Assembly: GCF_901709675.1 (NCBI RefSeq)
Contig: NC_051094.1
Span: 18,328,501 to 18,392,500 of the forward strand
Reading direction: 5' to 3'
Source of the DNA: Syngnathus acus
Lineage: Eukaryota > Chordata > Actinopteri > Syngnathiformes > Syngnathidae
Length of the DNA stretch: 64,000 bases
A model generated the notes under the pieces. The model saw nothing but the letters and a program-made list of their open reading frames with translations. It was not told the DNA's origin and searched no databases. Made by a program: the position numbers and the translations under genes. This document shows positions 21,103 through 31,760 of the stretch, piece after piece. How positions within the stretch are numbered: the stretch's first letter is position 1; the number at the start of each line of letters is the position of its first letter.

Positions 21103-22462
21103 ATAAATAAATTTGTATGTTCACAATAGCCAACATTGTTGATAATTCTAATTGCCTTTTTCTGAATTGTGCATACCGTCTTTAGGGTGGTTTTGTAGGT
21201 ATTGCCCCATACCTCAACACCATAGGACATGTAAGGAAGAAGCAGCGAGCAGTATAAAGTGTAAAGTGTTTTCTGGTTCAGTAAGCGTCTGACTTTACAA
21301 AGTATACCCACGGTCTTTGCCAATTTTGAACAGATGTGTTTGACTTGCGGTTTCCAGCTGAGACTGTGGTCAATTATTACTCCCAGAAAGGAGTTTTCAT
21401 AAACTCTATCTAAATCTGGTGTTATCACACAATACTTCAATAGTTATGTCTTCTGGGATTTTTCGTTTCCCAAAGATCATAAAATTGTTTTTTCTTTATG
21501 TTAAAAGATAATTTATTTGAGTCAAACCACAGTGTTAGCTTGGCAAGCTCATCAGAGACAGTCTTCATTAGTTGTTGTAAGTTCTCTCCTTCACAATAGA
21601 TATTTGTGTCATCAGCAAAAATGACAAATTTCAAAATATTAGAGGTGTTAATTATATCATTAATATATAATATGAATAATTTTGGTCCCAATATTGATCC
21701 TTGTGGAACACCGCAGGTTATATTTAAAAGCATTGATTTTTTCTCTCCATCTGCACGAACTGTTGCCTATGTTCTAAGTAGCTTTTTATCCAACTGAACC
21801 CTATTCCCCTAATCCCATACCTTTCCAGTTTTTGAAGCAAAATGTCATGATTCATTGTATCAAAGGCCTTTTTAAGGTCAATAAAAACTCCTATGGCAAA
21901 CTTCTTGTCGTCAATGCTTGTTGACAGTTCTTCCACAAGGTCAATTAAACCTAAAGATGCAGATCGCTTTGGCCTAAAACCATATTGAGTATCAGTTAAT
22001 ATCTCACACTCATCAATAAAACTGTCCAATCTAACAGCAAAAATCTTCTCCAAGATTTTGGAAAATTGGGGAAGCAATGAGACTGGCCTGTAGTTGGTGT
22101 AAAAATTCTCCTCACTGTCCTTATAGATGGGAACGACATTGGCTATTTTCATTTTAGTGGGAAAGGAGCCCAGTTTCAGCGAGAGGTTGCAGATATGTGC
22201 TATGGGATCTGCTATAGCTATTACATATTTAATTAAGAATAGATCAATATCCTCACAGTCCCTTGATGTTTTGTTCTTAAATTGTCTAACTATATCAATT
22301 AGTTCATTTTTATCTGTATTTCTGAGAAAGATGGTAGCCGGGTTTTGTTCCCCAAAAAATTGTGATACACCTCCCCTTTGTGGAGGGATTATCTCATCTG
22401 CCAGTTTAGGCCCTACATTCACAAAGAATTTGTTGAATCCTGCCACCACTTCATCACTATTA
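21103..22462 (-). pseudogene. Reverse transcriptase of the antisense LINE
   Basis: The frame 22476-21724 carries the pre-RT region (VVAGFNKFFVNVGPKLADEI) and RT motifs NYRPVSLLPQFSKILEK, TDTQYGFRPKRSASLGL, FIDLKKAFDTMNHDIL and SWIKSYLEHRQQFV. The frame 21733-21437 continues LLNITCGVPQGSILGPKLF, VIFADDTNIYC (FADD at 21607-21618) and NKLSFNIKK. A third frame (21440-21033) has NSFLGVIIDHSLSWKPQVK and the thumb region. Frameshifts at about 21730 and 21440 disable it. Confidence 0.85.
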
Positions 22463-22605
22463 CCGTCTTTTTCCATGTATAATGCGCAAAATGTAACTAA
22501 TTTATCGTCCTAAAATCTGGGGTGCGCATTATACATGGGTACAACAATTTTTGAAGAAAATCTCCCTCGAAATAAAACTTGAAATCACCTTTCTTCTTGT
22601 TTGTT

Positions 22606-22985
22606 GTCAATCGCGCATCGCATTCAGCCATCCTGCCCAACACACTTAGTCAGTAAAATTCATAATTGACGACACATCGTTTGATGCGATGGTGCAATCC
22701 TTGATGGTGTGTTATTGTCAAATATTGTTTGTTTTTTAATCTCCATCGCAGACCGGATATCATACGGAGGCCGCCAAGACAGTATGCGCAGAACGGATGC
22801 GCAAGACACGTCAATCGCGCATCGCATTCAGCCATCCTGCCCAACACACTTAGTCAGTAAAATTCATAATTGACGACACATCGTTTGATGCGATGGTGCA
22901 ATCCTTGATGGTGTGTTATTGTCAAATATTGTTTGTTTTTTAATCTCCATCGCAAACCGGATATCATACGGAGGCCGCCATTACA
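22606..22985. repeat. Tandem duplication, period about 204 bp
   Basis: The block starting gtcaatcgcgcatcgcattc at 22606 recurs at 22811 and is nearly identical through the atacggaggccgcc block (about 22762-22775 and 22968-22979). It includes a short open frame on the minus strand that I do not consider a gene. Confidence 0.85.
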
Positions 22986-23052
22986 GATGCGCAGAGCGGA
23001 TGCGCAAGACACGTCAGCTATATAAAGAGCGAGACTTCAGTTCTCTACCTAA

Positions 23053-23433
23053 ATGCGTATTACAGGTAATATTTTATTTCACAACACTTTGCCTTGTTCC
23101 TTTCGTCTCTGCTGTTCACTTCAAACACGCTCCATACGAACACAATGCTCTCGTATCAGACGCTTGCTCGATCACCTGCTCGTTTGCTGTCACAATGTAC
23201 CCTACACAAATCCGAAACATTTGTTGCGGCTCCGAGTCACGACGAGGGGCAAGTTTTGGTTTCCAAGGGTGTTTTTATTCCTCTTCAACTTCTCTCCCAT
23301 ACAGAGCCGCCTTTTTCACATGTCCGCACGTCACTTTCCTCTCTTTTCATTTTAACCTAACTGATCGCGGTGGTGCCTTTCTGGGCAGTCGGAGAAATCA
23401 ACGGCAACAAAAAAAACACATCCAGCCTAGTTA
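23053..23433 (+). repeat. 381-bp shared cargo block with small ORF, copy 1
   Basis: Nearly identical to 58243-58624 inside the other copy of this MITE family. It contains an 88-codon frame (23094-23360) starting MFLSSLLFTSNTLHTN that differs by a single residue from its counterpart at 58283-58549, plus an overlapping frame (23053-23355) sharing the same conservation. No domain was recognised. High identity in all frames means recent common origin rather than proven protein selection. It may be a captured host or viral segment, or just the MITE interior. Confidence 0.6.
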
Positions 23434-23774
23434 AGAAATCACCAGAAAGATCACCATGACAATTGTGAACACACAGAAAGATAATAAATAACTGGAACAT
23501 CACTCAAATATTGGTGATCCCGTTGAGAGTCTCACATATTTCTTCGCTATCGAGTTTGCTACCGCATGCGCAGTGATACTGACCGGCAGAATAACATCCG
23601 GTTGTTCCCAAAGATGATCTTTTTTCTGAAATAATTTTACGTTTACGGACTTAAGTAAGAGTCAAAATTTGGGTGCGTATTATACATGGGTACAGGCTTT
23701 TTTCCAGCATCGACATGCCATTTTTAGGGTGCGTATTATACACGGGGGCGTATTATACATGGAAAATTACGGTA

Positions 23775-25063
23775 TTAATTATCTTACTATTTTCAAAGAA
23801 TTCATTTGCGAATCCGGCACTTATTCTTTTTCTTCTTGTAATTGAGTTTAAAATATTCCATGTGCTCTTTATATTATTTTTATTTGTTCCAACAGTTTAC
23901 TATAATAATCTTTCTTACATTTTCTAAGAATTTCTGTTAGTTTATTTTTATATCTTTTATATTTAGTTTCTTTCTCCTCAGTTCTGTGTTTAATAAAGTC
24001 TTTATATAATTCATTCTTTTTTTTGCAGGCATTCAACACACCCCCAGTGAACCACGGGTTATCTGGTCGTTTTGAAGTTTTCTTTGGTTGCTGAATTGGA
24101 CAGTTTTTATGATATAGAGTCAAAAAAGTATTTAGAAATAAATTATAGGCTGCATCAACATCCTCTATTTCATAAACATTCCTCCAGTCTTGAGCTATCA
24201 GATCATTTCTAAATGCGTTCAGAGTGCCATTTGTTCTTAATCTCCTTTGTATGTTTACTTTGCTATCGTCTAAGTTCCTATGTTTACATTCATGGATAAC
24301 AAACACCGGCAGATGGTCAGTGATATAGTTTATTAATAATCCACTTTCTAAATTACTTGTCATATTATTAGTTAGAATATTGTCTATTACTGATGCCGAG
24401 TGGGTGGTAATTCTGCTTGGTTTGGTTATGCTTGGATATAATCCTTTACTATACATTGCATCTATAAAATCTTCTATTGCAGGTGGTTTATTTGGATTAA
24501 AGAAGTCTATATTATAGTCCCCACATAAAAAGGCTACCTTCTGCTCGGTGTTTGAAACCATGGCCTCAAATACTTCTTTGAAATTTTCAATACTAGAGTT
24601 GGGTGTTCTATAAACACAGCTAACCAATGACATTCTTCATTTTACCCAGATCAATTTCAACAGTAATACATTCACATAAGTCATCAATAACAGTTGTCAT
24701 GCTTTCTACAATCCTATACTTTAACCTACTGTCTATATACAGTGCAACTCCTCCACTCTTTTTATTTGTCCTATTCACAAAGTTGAAATTATATCCTTAT
24801 AATTCAAAATTGGTCCCTTTGTCGTGGCTAAGCCAACTCTCAGAAATGGCAATTATATTGAATTGCATGGTGTAATGATGTATATAGTTCTTAATCTTAT
24901 CAAAGTTTGCGTATAAACTCCGACTGTTGGAGTGTATTATTGATATATCTTGCTCTAAGTTGAATTTCTCCTTGAATTGATTTTCAGTGTAGTAACAACA
25001 GTTGCTAGTTACAGAGTCAAAGAAATTGCTTTCCGGGTCTATATCTATATCCTGTATCTGCAT
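23775..25063 (-). pseudogene. Endonuclease region of the antisense LINE ORF2
   Basis: The frame 25063-24797 begins MQIQDIDIDPESNFF and contains IIHSNSRSLYANFDKI and IIAISESWLS. The frame 24633-23869 carries VSCVYRTPNSSIENF, VAFLCGDYNIDFFNP, THSASVIDNILTN, NYITDHLPVFVI and RPDNPWFTGGVLNACKKKN. Between them (24640-24796) the sense sequence reads NFVNRTNKKSGGVALYIDS in a shifted frame, so there are at least two frameshifts. The motif order matches AP-like endonucleases of LINEs. Confidence 0.82.
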
Positions 25064-25468
25064 GATAATTGTTTAAGGTATACGCAAACAGTCGTCTTCC
25101 CATCCACCCACACCCAAATTTGAGCACATACACACCCACAGCTCCACGTCCACACACACACGCACCCGCACACGCATACACACATATCATTTGTAATGGC
25201 AGCCAAATAGTTGAGACAATTTAACCAATATAAGTCCAGCAAAAAAGTTGCGTAATGGTGGTATAAAAATTCTGCAGGTGTATTTATGAAAAACAAGTCC
25301 AGTTATAGTTCATGGGGGATATTGAAAGAAAGTGTGATTGTGATAGTCAGTCGGCGTTCCTAGCCAAAAAAGAAAAATTACCAGTAATCCGGCAAGACAC
25401 CTACTCCCCACTACCAAACCGTGCTCTTCAAGTGCAAAAAATGCATCCACAATATGAAAAAAAGAGTA
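25064..25468. other. Inter-ORF region of the antisense LINE, with a CA-rich stretch
   Basis: Non-coding. It holds a degenerate (CA)n stretch (about 25124-25186) and otherwise AT-rich sequence between ORF1 and ORF2 of the LINE. Confidence 0.45.
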
Positions 25469-25821
25469 CCGTAATTTTCGGACTATAAGTCGCTCCGGAG
25501 TACAAGTCGCATCAGCCATAAAATGCCCAAAAAAGTAAAAAAAACCATATAAGTCGCTCCGGAGTATAAATCGCATTTGTACGTGGGGCCCTTCGTCATC
25601 CCGTGATCAATCTTTGTCCTTTTTGTAAACAACCGCCACGCCGCGTCGCGCTGCTGACGTCACTTGAAATTCAAATTACAGTAATCCCTTGCTACATCGC
25701 GGTTCGTTTATCGCGGTTTCACTTTTTTTGGGGGGGGGAAATATTTGAAAAAAACCACATAAGTCGCCCCCCCCCACCCAAACTATGAAAAAAAACGCGA
25801 CTTATAGTCCGAAAATTACGG
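25469..25821. mobile_element. TA-flanked MITE, family 'CCGTAATTTTCGGACTATAA', copy 1
   Basis: 353 bp flanked by TA (25467-25468, 25822-25823). Its inverted repeat is CCGTAATTTTCGGACTATAA on the left and the reverse complement TTATAGTCCGAAAATTACGG on the right. The interior includes a segment (cagtaatcccttgctacatc) that looks like another mariner terminus. The same interior appears inverted in the large copy at 56807-59287. Confidence 0.9.
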
Positions 25822-25823
25822 TA

Positions 25824-26175
25824 CTTCCAAGATGAGTCCAGCGACAATAGGATTGAATTTTTTTTATAGTAATTCCAAAAAACAATTGGCGGAAGGATAG
25901 TTACAAAAATAATAATTCTTTTTTTAATTTTTTAAAGCACTGATCGGTTGGCACTTTTTAAATTTCGTTGTACATGTGTGACAATGACAATAAAGATCTA
26001 TTCTATTCTATTCTAAATCTGGGCAGCAAGAGGATGTTCTATTCGGCTATGCAGTTTCATATTTCTCCAGGTCTTTGAGGTCCCGGATAAGCACTACCCT
26101 CACCTCCTCACCAAGTGAACCATTTGTGCGAATCCAGATTTTACAGTCTCTTGTCTATGTTGAATAGATTTTCTT
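25824..26175. other. LINE-type 3' tail and inter-ORF sequence
   Basis: At 25966-26013 AAATTTCGTTGTACATGTGT and GACAATGACAATAAAG with a (TATTC)n tail form the 3' end of some other LINE or SINE on the + strand. The same tail type is at 38190-38212 plus 38932-38967. The remainder up to 26175 is LINE inter-ORF sequence. Confidence 0.5.
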
Positions 26176-26787
26176 TTATTTCTTCAGGACCCTCGCACGT
26201 TTGCCTATCTCGGCGTTCCTCTTCATAAGGTGTTTGTTCACATACACCTGTGTGTTCTTCAGTTTCCTTCCTTGTTTCAAAAGCTCCGTTTTGTGTCTTC
26301 TGTTTACAAATCTCAGAATGATGGTTCGCTCTGATTGTGCATTTCTTTTGGGAAGAGTATGGCAGGCAGCGATACTCTCCTTATGAATGGTGATGTCATT
26401 TCTGTTAAAGAACTGAATCACCTGTTCCTCCAGCGACTGCTTTTCTCCCTCAGTCAAGTCCTCCTCGTTGTTCTCTCCTCGGGTGACGTTGGAGTATGTG
26501 CGGTGTGTTGTTTTCAGACCGCTGATGATCACGTCCTCTTTCCGTGTATATTGCTCCAACTCGCCAACTCTCTTTTCCAACTTCGCAATTTTCTCGTCCT
26601 TCAGCGCGAGTAGTTTGTTTAGTTTCCTCACATCTTCAACCAGACCACTTATTTTTCCTACATTTTCCACCATTCTGTCCATTTTCTTTGCCAGGTCTTT
26701 CAAGGCCATCTTAATCTCGATTTTATCGTCGTCATCGTCGTCACTACCTTGGGACGCGCGCCTCCTCCTTCGCCGCCGGTCCGCCAT
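26176..26787 (-). CDS. LINE ORF1 protein (coiled coil plus RNA-binding type C-terminus)
   Basis: Intact frame of 203 codons with start context ATGGCGGACC. The N-terminus is very basic (MADRRRRRRRAS), followed by an acidic run of aspartates and a predicted coiled coil (about residues 25-80: DLAKKMDRMVENVGKI, LLALKDEKIAKLEKRVGELE). The C-terminal half (VIISGLKTTHRTYSNV, ACHTLPKRNAQSERTIILRF, LLKQGRKLKNTQVYVNKHL) resembles the RRM/CTD-like half of L1- and CR1-type ORF1 proteins, which coat element RNA as a ribonucleoprotein. It lies upstream of the endonuclease in the same direction, as expected. It is open, but the element's ORF2 is broken. Confidence 0.75.
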   Translation of the reverse strand: MADRRRRRRRASQGSDDDDDDKIEIKMALKDLAKKMDRMVENVGKISGLVEDVRKLNKLLALKDEKIAKLEKRVGELEQYTRKEDVIISGLKTTHRTYSNVTRGENNEEDLTEGEKQSLEEQVIQFFNRNDITIHKESIAACHTLPKRNAQSERTIILRFVNRRHKTELLKQGRKLKNTQVYVNKHLMKRNAEIGKRARVLKK

Positions 26788-27060
26788 CTTTCAATCAAGT
26801 CACTCCGGCGTTCTAAGAGAATCGCCTGGAGCTCAAGGTTTTGTTGATTCCTCGATCGAAGAACACAAGCGAGCTGGACGGCACAGCAGGGGCCCACACT
26901 GCGTCCTGATTCTGCTTACAATTTTGCTGATTTGAAGGCAAACGGGCGACAAGAGACAACTAGCACGCCATGCCGAGCGAAGCTCAACCAACCTTCTTCA
27001 GCAAAATGGGATGCCCAGGAAAATTAAATGCACACCTCTGTTTGTGTCAAGGGACTCTAA
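26788..27060 (-). other. 5' region of the antisense LINE and adjacent spacer
   Basis: GC-richer leader upstream of ORF1; the true 5' end is probably close to 27010. No promoter element was recognised. Confidence 0.4.
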
Positions 27061-27089
27061 ACTCATCAGCCCGTCAGTCGCTGATGAGT
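27061..27089. repeat. Perfect 10-bp hairpin
   Basis: ACTCATCAGC (27061-27070) and GCTGATGAGT (27080-27089) are exact inverted repeats around a 9-base loop. It sits just outside the 5' end of the antisense LINE. Function unknown. Confidence 0.6.
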
Positions 27090-27539
27090 AGTGGTCGAGG
27101 GGGGTTGTAAATGGAATATGGTACAAAACCAAAAATAAACTTTTGTTTTAACATCCATATACAGTATTGTTGAAACACAATAATTGTCATCATATCAGTA
27201 CTATTCATCCATCATACAACCACTCATGGAAACAGAAAAGTAATTCAGTCCAACTGCAGGTGAGCAAGATCTCAGGATTTCACAGCACTGCGCGCTGGCA
27301 CTCATACGAAATGTGGTCGACTTCACGCAAAACACTACCGCTTTTTGTCCATATGGTGCCGCCATAATCCACGAAAACGTAATCTTATCTAAAATGCCTA
27401 TAAAAACAATCTGATACAGACCACATATAGGCAAAACAAATTGTTATTGAGCTGCAGTGTGAACGTCTCCGGGGCCTCCTGCTGGTGGGACATGCAAGAA
27501 ACACCACAACAGGGAGACATTCAGGATGCATCATAACTA
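27090..27539. other. Unassigned spacer
   Basis: No gene or repeat was recognised. The minus-strand open frame 27201-27434 shows no motif. Confidence 0.3.
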
Positions 27540-28598
27540 CAGTCGTATGCAAAAGTTTGGGCACCCCTGATCATTTTCAAGATTTTCCTTTATAAATCAT
27601 TGGTTGTTCGAATCAGCAATTTCAGTTAAATATATTGATTGATTGAAACTTTATTGATCCCCGGGGGTGGGGAAATTCAGGCCCCAGCAGTATTTATACC
27701 ACAGAGCGGGTATATAAAAAACACACAGATGACATGAGCGCAACTCAATAGGCTCCTATAAGGCTGCCACACAACGGCGCCACAAAAAAAGCCAATAAGT
27801 GCGAAAGTTAAAAGCCACCAAAGCAAAGCAACAAGACAAAGGAAAAAAGTGACAGCGGCCAACCAGCCCCCCTCAATACCAAAGAACACCCCAAAACACA
27901 CAAAATAGTCTCCACGGGGTCCATAAACAGGTGTAAGGGCAGTCAAGTTCAACGCCGCCCAATGGACCGTGGTCGTGAATCGGTAAAACATAACAAAACA
28001 GGCAAGCGTGTGAGCAGCGCCCTGGGCACCCACTCAGGTCACATGCAGATGGTCACCATGAGGCTGGCACGGTGACCGTCGTTGGTTCCGAAGAGCACTA
28101 GGGAGCGGACCTCCCACAGGGGTCGCGGCTGCAAGGCCAAGGCGAGGGACCTGGTCAGCACCGGCCGGATGAGAAGGATGACCGTCGTCGAGTCACGCCG
28201 GTCCCGACCGATGTGCGCAGCCCGGCTCCCAGGAAAAAAAAAAAAAATCCGATCCGAAGCGATCTGCACACGCCGAGGTGCGGTAGAAGGCACCAGCATC
28301 GCCGAATGGACAAATAGAAAGAAAAAGGAGAAAAGAAGGAAATGAAGTGGAAAAGGTCAAGGCAAAAGGAGGATTTTTCTGTTGGGGTACCCAAATGTAT
28401 GCACCTGCCTACTTTTGTTCAAGTAATGATTGCACACTTTCTGTAAATCCTATAAACTTAATTTCTCTTCTCAAATATCACTGTGTTTGTCTGCTATATG
28501 ATATATATTTAACTGAAATTGCTGATCCGAACAACCAATGATTTATAAAGGAAAATCTTGAAAATGATCAGGGATGCCCAAACTTTTGCATATGACTG
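27540..28598. mobile_element. Tc1/mariner MITE with a LINE-derived filling
   Basis: The termini CAGTCGTATGCAAAAGTTTG and its reverse complement at 28579-28598 are flanked by TA (27538-27539, 28599-28600). The left TIR is recognisable for about 98 bp and the right for about 220 bp. The interior 27638-28376 is unrelated sequence repeated elsewhere in the window, so it is a later insertion or replacement. Confidence 0.9.
27638..28376 (-). mobile_element. LINE 3' UTR-type fragment
   Basis: It starts TTGATTGATTGAAACTTTAT then TGATCCCCGGGGG; in sense (minus strand) this is a 3' terminus with CCCGGGGATCAATAAAGTTT and (CAAT)n. About 180 bp match 60945-61130. Beyond that it contains GC-rich non-coding sequence and a 14-base A run near 28230. 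The parent LINE is not identifiable. Confidence 0.6.
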
Positions 28599-28600
28599 TA

Positions 28601-28831
28601 GCTGTCCAAGCCATCATTTGTCTCCTCGTCTGACTTGACTCTGAGTCACTGTCAGATTACCGAGTTTCTCACTCTATTGCTAAAGTGTGGCTGATAAAAG
28701 AAAACGGATAAAAGATGATTGACATACAACATATATCTAACTTAATTTTCTCCAGAAACAAACAACTTTTTTCATTGTTGTTATATTGCAAGAACCATGT
28801 TTGTTGATGGATAATGTTTTATTTTTTTCAG
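28601..28831. other. Unique-looking, intron-like sequence
   Basis: No repeats were recognised. It ends in a pyrimidine tract (TTTTATTTTTTTCAG) that forms a good splice acceptor for the next feature. Confidence 0.4.
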
Positions 28832-28889
28832 ATGAGATAACATTTATCCAAGATGTGGGGCACATACCAATGAAGAGGTTCCCTGTAAG
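28832..28889 (+). CDS. Putative host-gene exon (penultimate)
   Basis: 58 bases between a strong acceptor (TTTTTTTCAG) and a donor (AAG|GTACAG). Read in phase, it encodes DEITFIQDVGHIPMKRFPV, with the final two bases AG completing a Ser codon with the first base of the next exon. This phase match, the splice sites and the absence of repeats support a real exon. I do not recognise the protein. Earlier exons would lie upstream of this repeat-rich region or outside the window. Confidence 0.45.
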
Positions 28890-29740
28890 GTACAGTTCCC
28901 ATTCTATCTATTTTTAGCCTGGTTTAGGTGTACCCTTTGAATCACCATGATTTAATAAGTAAGCCCTTGCAAAAGCAGTCTGGTTAGAGCTAGAAATTCT
29001 GCAGAAAAACGCCTCCTGTATTTGTCCACGTCTACAAGATGTATGGTCTGTACATATATTATTATAAGTATTACTGGCAACTTTATAGTGTAATAGGACA
29101 TATTCATGTACAAATAACTGACTGATCACGGCATATGGGATCAGCTACTAAGGGGAACTTGTTAGTTACTGCTAGTGTTTACCTGGTAGTTTCCTGCTGC
29201 TCCCACTCCATGACTGAAGGCATGCTGTTTTTAAAAGCTTTTTCATGTCAATTCCTGTTTGCATCTGATAAGTTTGCCTAACATGGAGCACCGTTTACAA
29301 TGATTAATTATTTGTTTATTAATTAATTGTCAACTAATTGTTTATTTTTTTAATCAGATTACTCTGTTTTCCTGCTGACACCTACAATCTCTTTGTCATG
29401 CGCTTTTGTCTTCATTCCCCTTTTTGATTGAAGCACGTTCCCCTTTGGTTTTTTCCAATATTGTTCAATACATGTCAAAAGAAACAAAAGAAAAGAGCTA
29501 CACATTCAAGTTACTCACTCCAATGACCAATCCACTAACTTCAGTGTGGTTAGCTCCGCCCGTCTTACACAATTATTCGTGCAAATAAACAGTTCCTCCG
29601 AAAACCATGGTACTCTCTGCAGCAGAGTAAACTAACTTTCCAGACAGTTGTTTTAAGAAATATAGCATATCACAAACCATTTGTCCAGTGAGACACGTGG
29701 TGTTTGTTTTTTCATCAATTCATTTTGTGTGCTTGTGCAG

Positions 29741-29921
29741 TTTAAAACTGGAGGCCTTAACAGACCAAGAAGTCCATCTAAAAATTGATAGTCTGGAGGA
29801 CATTAAGGATCTACAGAAAGGATCGGTGGAGTGTCTATCAGCCAATCACCCGCAGTACCCAACAACCAGTGTCACGGAAAATGAGAAGACTATGATGATT
29901 GAAGAATACAACAGTGATTAA
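29741..29921 (+). CDS. Putative host-gene terminal exon
   Basis: Acceptor TTTGTGTGCTTGTGCAG precedes 181 bases that complete the split codon and encode 59 more residues to a TAA. The tail is acidic and polar: LKLEALTDQEVHLKIDSL, EDIKDLQKGSVECLSANHP, then TSVTENEKTMMIEEYNSD. It resembles a cytoplasmic C-terminal tail or a scaffold-protein end, but I cannot name it. The lack of stops in this frame, the fit of the splice phase and the following AT-rich 3' UTR make it the best candidate for non-transposon coding sequence in the window. Confidence 0.5.
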
Positions 29922-30737
29922 CGCACATCCACACTGACCATAATGTGCATTTCTGGTATTTGTTTTTGTTATTAAGCTAAGAGTTTAGGCAGCTCAAGGA
30001 CAAAAATTCATTGTGGTCTTAGCTTAATACGAAATAAATAGTTTACCGGCATTTAAATTAAGGGCTTCAAAGAAATAGCCCTTTATTTTGGAAGAGGACA
30101 ATATTTATTTTCTATAACATCTATATTGTTATCTTGGAACAGAGCAGCTTTAAAGATACGTTCCTTCGTATTTCCTGACTTATCGTCCTTCATGTTCCTT
30201 CAAGGTTAAAAGTCCTGCAACATTGCAAATCCGCATTATCCACTTTGTTAGCAATAAATTCACCTCATTGTTGTGCATGCATCTACCAATTATGCAGTGA
30301 TTCAAGTGCTGTAGTTTATGGAATAGGTTTCACAGCCAACATGCTTTCTGACACTGAAATGACTCGCATTATATTCACCCCATAACTACTAGGATATCTT
30401 AAATTAATTTAATCAGTTTACTGTTAATTTTGCCCTAGACTGAGTTCATGATTCGAAACTGAATCAGTTGTAGGAGTATTGCGTTCATGTATGTGATTAT
30501 TATTTTAAGTTGGTCTGGGTAGGAAATGTTTCACAGGTTTATGTTACATTATCAGATACACTAACCAAGTATAAGCCAACCTTTTGTGTTTCCAGTTGAA
30601 ACACAGCATTTTCTTTATTTGGTGTCAGTTCTAGAGAAGCGACTTTTTTTCATGTTATTTCTTGTTATACCTTTCTAGCAAGAGGTTTTATTTAGCTAGC
30701 TTCCCTCAATTGCACTTGAATTAATGATATGAATAAA
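29922..30737 (+). other. Candidate 3' UTR with poly(A) signals
   Basis: AT-rich unique-looking sequence directly after the terminal exon stop. AATAAA hexamers occur at 30033-30038, 30253-30258 and 30732-30737. No repeat was recognised. Confidence 0.4.
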
Positions 30738-31060
30738 CACTTCAGAAAAAGAAAATTTGAAACCTTGCTCATTGTTGACATACTGTTCTTTGTTTCGCTC
30801 ACCATCACACCCACACCCTTTATTTCAATATTTACTCATCAATGTGAAACTTTTAAACAAATGTTTGGTAGGTAGGGAGGGAGAGAGGGTGGGAGAGATG
30901 CAGATATGCAATAGTTATGTAACTTGTAAAACATGCAAAATATTATGAATAAATAATTAAATACACAAACAAATAGGCAGTATAAACATCAGGCATGACA
31001 AAAACGACAAACAGAGATGAGCTCTGCAGTAGATGCAATAGTTGCCCGTGATTAAATGAA
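30738..31060. other. Intergenic sequence
   Basis: No feature supported; contains a GGGAGGGAGAG-type purine run near 30880. Confidence 0.3.
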
Positions 31061-31309
31061 TACCGTATTTTCCGCACTATTAGGCGCACTTAAAAATGTA
31101 AAATTTACTCGTAAAACCACAGTGCGCCTTATAATGCAGAGCGCCTTATATATGGATCAATTGATGAATTTGTTGATCCATACTGGTTGTACACAGCGCT
31201 CTGCCAAAATGTTTCAGTAGGTTTTAGTACGACTAGTAAATTACAAGGTCGCATCGCTTCCCAGCATTACGGCAACCGTGGTCAGGGGGCGTCACTGAAT
31301 AGCTGTTGT

Positions 31310-31760
31310 ACCCGCAAGGCTATTTCATTTCAAAACAGGCTGTTCCGTTAATGTTTTCGAGTACGTTTACGGATCAATATCCAACGGAATCATAAATAAG
31401 CAGCACCAATGTGTTAAATCAGTCTTTAGTCGGTTCCGATCACTTTTATGGGAGAGTGTTTGAGAAACGTGATTGTTTACAGGGGGCTGCCACGACACTT
31501 TGCTGAGGCTCATGGGAGTCTGCGAGCTGAGGCTCATGGGAGTTTGCGAGTGGCTAATGGTATAATGATAGCTGCTATACGCACGAGGCTATATCATCTC
31601 AAAATAGGCTGCTCCGTTAATGTTTCGAGTAAATTTACGGATCGATATAGAAGGGAAACATAAGTAAGCAGTACCAATGTGTTAGATCGAACTTTAGTCA
31701 ATTCCGACCATTTTATAGGAGATAGTTTGAGAAACGCGATTGTTTACATGGAGCCGTCAA
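31310..31760. repeat. Tandem duplication, period about 269 bp
   Basis: The segment from gcaaggctatttcatttcaa (about 31314) to gattgtttacagggggctgc recurs, diverged, from gcacgaggctatatcatctc (31581) to gattgtttacatggagccgt. A smaller duplication (gaggctcatgggagt.tgcgag) lies between. Confidence 0.75.

Larger units (their letters stand above)
22463..23772. mobile_element. TA-flanked MITE, family 'CCATGTATAATGCGC', copy 1
   Basis: 1310 bp flanked by TA (22461-22462, 23773-23774). The terminal inverted repeat starts CCGTCTTTTTCCATGTATAA on the left and ends ATACATGGAAAATTACGG on the right, with further internal copies of gcgyattatacatgg near both ends. The interior holds a 204-bp tandem duplication and a 381-bp block shared with 58243-58624. 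No transposase was seen. The insertion splits the LINE between endonuclease linker and RT. Confidence 0.82.
19740..27010 (-). mobile_element. Full-length-like LINE of the CR1/L2/Jockey assemblage, antisense, with three insertions
   Basis: Read right to left: GC-rich 5' UTR (27010-26790), ORF1 (26787-26176), an AT-rich gap, endonuclease (25063-23869), RT (22462-21103) and a C-terminal part (20346-19990), ending in a tail with GTGAAGTGAAGTG at 19740-19752. It is interrupted by a retroposon (20347-21092), a TA-flanked MITE (22463-23772) and a second MITE (25469-25821). The wording of RT (NYRPVSLLPQFSKILEKIF, QYGFRPKRSASLGLIDL) suggests the CR1/Crack/Daphne side of the group, but I cannot fix the clade by eye. 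Confidence 0.75.

Noticed and set aside
27061-27110. Hammerhead ribozyme, suggested by CTGATGAG
   Set aside because: The core CTGATGA is present but the required GAAA box and stem arrangement are not; the motif is explained by the simple hairpin.
28039-28394. GC-rich ORFs within the Tc1 MITE filling
   Set aside because: No domain, present on both strands, and the segment is a LINE 3' UTR-like repeat with a poly-A run.
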